Positions 6,260 to 7,664 of a DNA stretch of 7,664 bases are shown piece after piece. The stretch comes from Zeimonas sp041678445 (GTDB lineage Bacteria > Pseudomonadota > Gammaproteobacteria > Burkholderiales > Burkholderiaceae_E), in contig JBAYOD010000154.1 of assembly GCA_041678445.1 (NCBI GenBank), positions 1 through 7,664 on the forward strand. The letters are read 5' to 3'. Positions within the stretch are counted from its first letter, which is position 1. Each line of letters opens with the position of its first letter. A program made the translations under genes and the position numbers. The notes under the pieces are model-generated. The model did no database searches and was not told where the DNA came from. It was given only the letters and a program-made list of their open reading frames with translations.

Positions 6260-6864
6260 ATCCCGACCAGCGGCGTGACGTTGGCCACGCCGCCGGTGGC
6301 CGCGGCGTCGGGCACAGCGCCGGACACGGACACGGGCACAGGAACTTCCGGAACCCCGGCTACGCCCGCCCCCGGTTCGATCAGGCGCATGCTCTCGACG
6401 ATTTCGGCCAGCAGGCTGTTCAAGCTTGCGAGCCGGGCCGGATCCAGCCTGGCCAGGGCACCCGGCAGCAGGCCCGCGAGCGGCCGGGGGGCCTGGGCAA
6501 CCACCGCGACGCCGGCCTCGGTGGCATACAGCAACACGATCCGCTGGTCGAACCGGTCTCGCTCGCGCCGCAGCAGGCCCTGGCGCGACAACTGCTCGAT
6601 CAGGTTGCTGGCGGTCGACTGGTGAACGGCCATGGCCTGGGCGAGGTCCTTGACCCGGATCGCCGGCGAACCGACGACCACCGACAGCGCCCACAGCTGC
6701 GAACCCGATACCCCGCAGCGCCGTTCGATCTCGCCGACATGCTGGCGCACCGACCGGAAGATTTCCCGAAAGCGTCTCAGCGCGGCATTGGCCTCGACTG
6801 CAACGGCTTGCAACTCCGCCGAAACGTCGGCGGCAAACGAATCACAAGCAGGAACGGACGACAT
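6256..6864 (-). CDS. MarR-family transcriptional regulator
   Basis: A 202-residue winged-helix DNA-binding protein, presumably dimeric and ligand-responsive. The helix-turn-helix lies at about 70-97 (RVKDLAQAMAVHQSTASNLIEQLSRQGLL), followed by the wing RRERDRFDQRIVLLYAT (99-115) with the family's D-x-x-D-x-R pattern (Asp103, Asp106, Arg108). A helix at 15-48 and a Leu-rich helix at 138-162 would form the dimer interface. Beyond about residue 163 is a low-complexity Val/Pro/Gly/Ala tail of roughly 38 residues, unusual for MarR proteins. I chose ATG 6864; the frame continues to a TTG at 6954, but the added 30 residues are Pro/Gly/Cys-rich and not helical. No clear Shine-Dalgarno is seen. The gene is divergent from purU (225-base gap) and convergent with the EamA transporter. 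It may repress itself, purU or the transporters, but the target is unproven. Confidence 0.88.
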   Translation of the reverse strand: MSSVPACDSFAADVSAELQAVAVEANAALRRFREIFRSVRQHVGEIERRCGVSGSQLWALSVVVGSPAIRVKDLAQAMAVHQSTASNLIEQLSRQGLLRRERDRFDQRIVLLYATEAGVAVVAQAPRPLAGLLPGALARLDPARLASLNSLLAEIVESMRLIEPGAGVAGVPEVPVPVSVSGAVPDAAATGGVANVTPLVGI

Positions 6865-6980
6865 GGCGACGATGATGAACCGACCAGGGCGGGAGGATTC
6901 GAGGCACTGCGGCCGGCCGCCGGTCGGGCCGCAGAGCAACGGCTGCAACAGCAATCAACGTCCGTGCACTGCAACGGTTG
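6800..6980. repeat. GCAACGG repeat family, candidate MarR operators
   Basis: GCAACGGCTTGCAAC at 6800-6814, inside the 5' part of marR, recurs almost exactly as GCAACGGCTGCAAC at 6936-6949 (one T fewer) in the marR/purU gap. A third copy, GCAACGGTTG, lies at 6971-6980. The last contains the 9-base palindrome CAAC-G-GTTG at 6972-6980, which overlaps the -35 box proposed for purU. Further CAAC units start at 6956 and 6991. MarR proteins usually bind short inverted repeats near their own gene, so these are candidate operators; this is inference and chance recurrence in GC-rich DNA is possible. Confidence 0.3.
6909..6920. other. 12-base perfect palindrome in the marR leader
   Basis: GCGGCCGGCCGC is self-complementary over all 12 bases and lies 45 bases upstream of the marR ATG. 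It could form a cruciform or dimer-binding site, but in DNA this rich in G and C such palindromes arise often. No function is claimed. Confidence 0.3.
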
Positions 6981-7004
6981 ACCGGCGGCACAACCCGCTA
7001 CACT
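6978..7004 (+). promoter_or_regulatory. Putative sigma70 promoter for purU
   Basis: TTGACC at 6978-6983 (five of six to TTGACA) and TACACT at 6999-7004 (four of six to TATAAT) are separated by 15 bases, shorter than the optimal 17. The start site would be near 7011, giving a leader of about 80 bases to the purU ATG. The -35 box overlaps the CAAC-G-GTTG palindrome at 6972-6980, which would suit repression by the divergent MarR protein. The leader contains the palindrome GGCCCGGGCC (7042-7051), itself inside a larger CCGGGC (7024-7029)/GCCCGG (7054-7059) pairing. I see no recognisable riboswitch. Confidence 0.45.
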
Positions 7005-7089
7005 TGCGCCCGTCACCCACGCGCCGGGCTCACCCTGGCCTGGCCCGGGCCTTGCCCGGATTCCTCACCCCGATTCCACCCCGACGAAC

Positions 7090-7664
7090 ATGACCGGCAG
7101 CCACATCCTCACCCTGTCCTGCCCCGACCAGCCCGGCATCGTCCATGCCGTCTCGGGATTCCTGCTCGAGCAGGGTGGCAACATTCTGGAAGCCGGCCAA
7201 TATGATGATCCGGACACCGGGCTGTTCTTCATGCGGGTGCGCTTCGCCGCGCCGCAGGCCGATTTCGTGGCAGCCTTCACACCGGTGGCCCAGCGCTTCC
7301 AGATGCGCTTCCGGTTCGCCGACGCAGCCCGCCCGATCCCGACGCTGATCCTGGTGTCCCAGCTCGGCCACTGCCTGAACGACCTGCTGTTCCGCTGGCG
7401 CTCCGGCCTGCTGCCGATCGACATCCGGGCGGTCGTTTCCAATCACCGCCATTTCTACCAGCTGGCCGCCTCCTACGACATTCCCTTCCATCACGTGCCG
7501 GTAACCGCTGCCACGAAACCGCGCGCCGAAGCCCGGTTGCTGGAGATCGTCGATAGTGAAGGGATCGAGCTGGTCGTGCTGGCGCGCTACATGCAGGTCC
7601 TGTCGGCCACGCTGTGCGACCGGCTCGAAGGCCGGGCGATCAACATCCATCACTCCTTCCTGCC
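7090..7664 (+). CDS. purU: Formyltetrahydrofolate deformylase, 3' end cut off
   Basis: Cytosolic enzyme that hydrolyses 10-formyltetrahydrofolate to tetrahydrofolate and formate, balancing the one-carbon pool and feeding formate to purine synthesis. The window holds 191 codons of an expected 280-290, so roughly the last third is missing. Residues about 4-75 form an N-terminal ACT regulatory domain (ILTLSCPDQPGIVHAVSGFL, then GGNILEAGQY). The formyltransferase-like domain follows: ILVSQLGHCLNDLLFRW (87-103), VVSNH (115-119), DIPFHHVPV (130-138), LVVLARYMQVLS (161-172) and the catalytic-site INIHHSFLP (184-192, Asn185 and His187), where the window ends. Typical members have Lys where Gln91 stands (VSK.xHCL), a small deviation. 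ATG 7090 matches the family start just before the ACT domain; no Shine-Dalgarno is evident. The gene is divergent from marR. Confidence 0.96.
   Translation, partial: MTGSHILTLSCPDQPGIVHAVSGFLLEQGGNILEAGQYDDPDTGLFFMRVRFAAPQADFVAAFTPVAQRFQMRFRFADAARPIPTLILVSQLGHCLNDLLFRWRSGLLPIDIRAVVSNHRHFYQLAASYDIPFHHVPVTAATKPRAEARLLEIVDSEGIELVVLARYMQVLSATLCDRLEGRAINIHHSFL

Noticed and set aside
6865..6954. Longer marR start at TTG 6954, adding 30 residues
   Set aside because: TTG is a weaker start, the added residues do not resemble the helical N-terminus of MarR proteins, and ATG 6864 leaves a normal divergent promoter region.
7005..7089. Riboswitch in the purU leader
   Set aside because: Only about 80 bases are available. 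I see GC-rich palindromes but not the conserved core of a glycine, tetrahydrofolate or purine riboswitch.
1..7664. Defence island, prophage, transposon or CRISPR content
   Set aside because: No transposase, integrase, nuclease, toxin or repeat-spacer pattern is present. The genes are ordinary chromosomal families, with even GC-rich codon use throughout.

Overview
The window looks like ordinary chromosome from a high-GC betaproteobacterium, most likely of the order Burkholderiales. The grounds are a BPSS1780-family membrane protein (a family named after a Burkholderia pseudomallei locus), strong GC bias at third codon positions with long antisense shadow frames, and a UvrD, MFS, EamA, MarR and PurU gene set typical of that group. 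I see no mobile element, CRISPR array, tRNA, rRNA or phage gene. The order-level placement is inferred from remembered protein families, not from a search.

Layout. A multi-pass BPSS1780-family protein (19-843, +) faces a UvrD-type DNA helicase (931-3360, -) across an 87-base convergent gap. Upstream of uvrD on the same strand, 24 bases away, is a small OmpA-domain protein without a signal peptide (3385-3846, -). The two probably share a transcript starting in the A+T-richer gap 3847-4001. A perfect 11-bp GC stem-loop spans the ompA stop codon and ends 8 bases before the uvrD start codon. On the other side of that gap, an MFS transporter (4002-5195, +) is followed by a DMT/EamA transporter (5236-6249, +). 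Their 40-base junction holds an 8-bp GC hairpin and a five-codon reading frame whose stop overlaps the TTG start of the second gene. A MarR-family regulator (6256-6864, -) converges on the EamA gene, with only 6 bases between the stops. It diverges from purU (formyltetrahydrofolate deformylase, 7090 to the window end, +), which is cut off by the window edge. The 225-base marR/purU gap contains a plausible sigma70 promoter for purU, a short palindrome over its -35 box, and repeats of a GCAACGG-type element.

Functionally the window mixes DNA repair (UvrD), one-carbon metabolism (PurU), two membrane exporters of unknown substrate, a probable local regulator (MarR) and two poorly characterised envelope-type proteins. 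I found no strong case for a new multi-gene system. The points worth a second look are small: GC hairpins at both operon junctions, the unusual start of the EamA gene, a roughly 50-residue low-complexity insertion in UvrD, a signal-less OmpA domain with a changed peptidoglycan-binding residue, and possible MarR operator elements.
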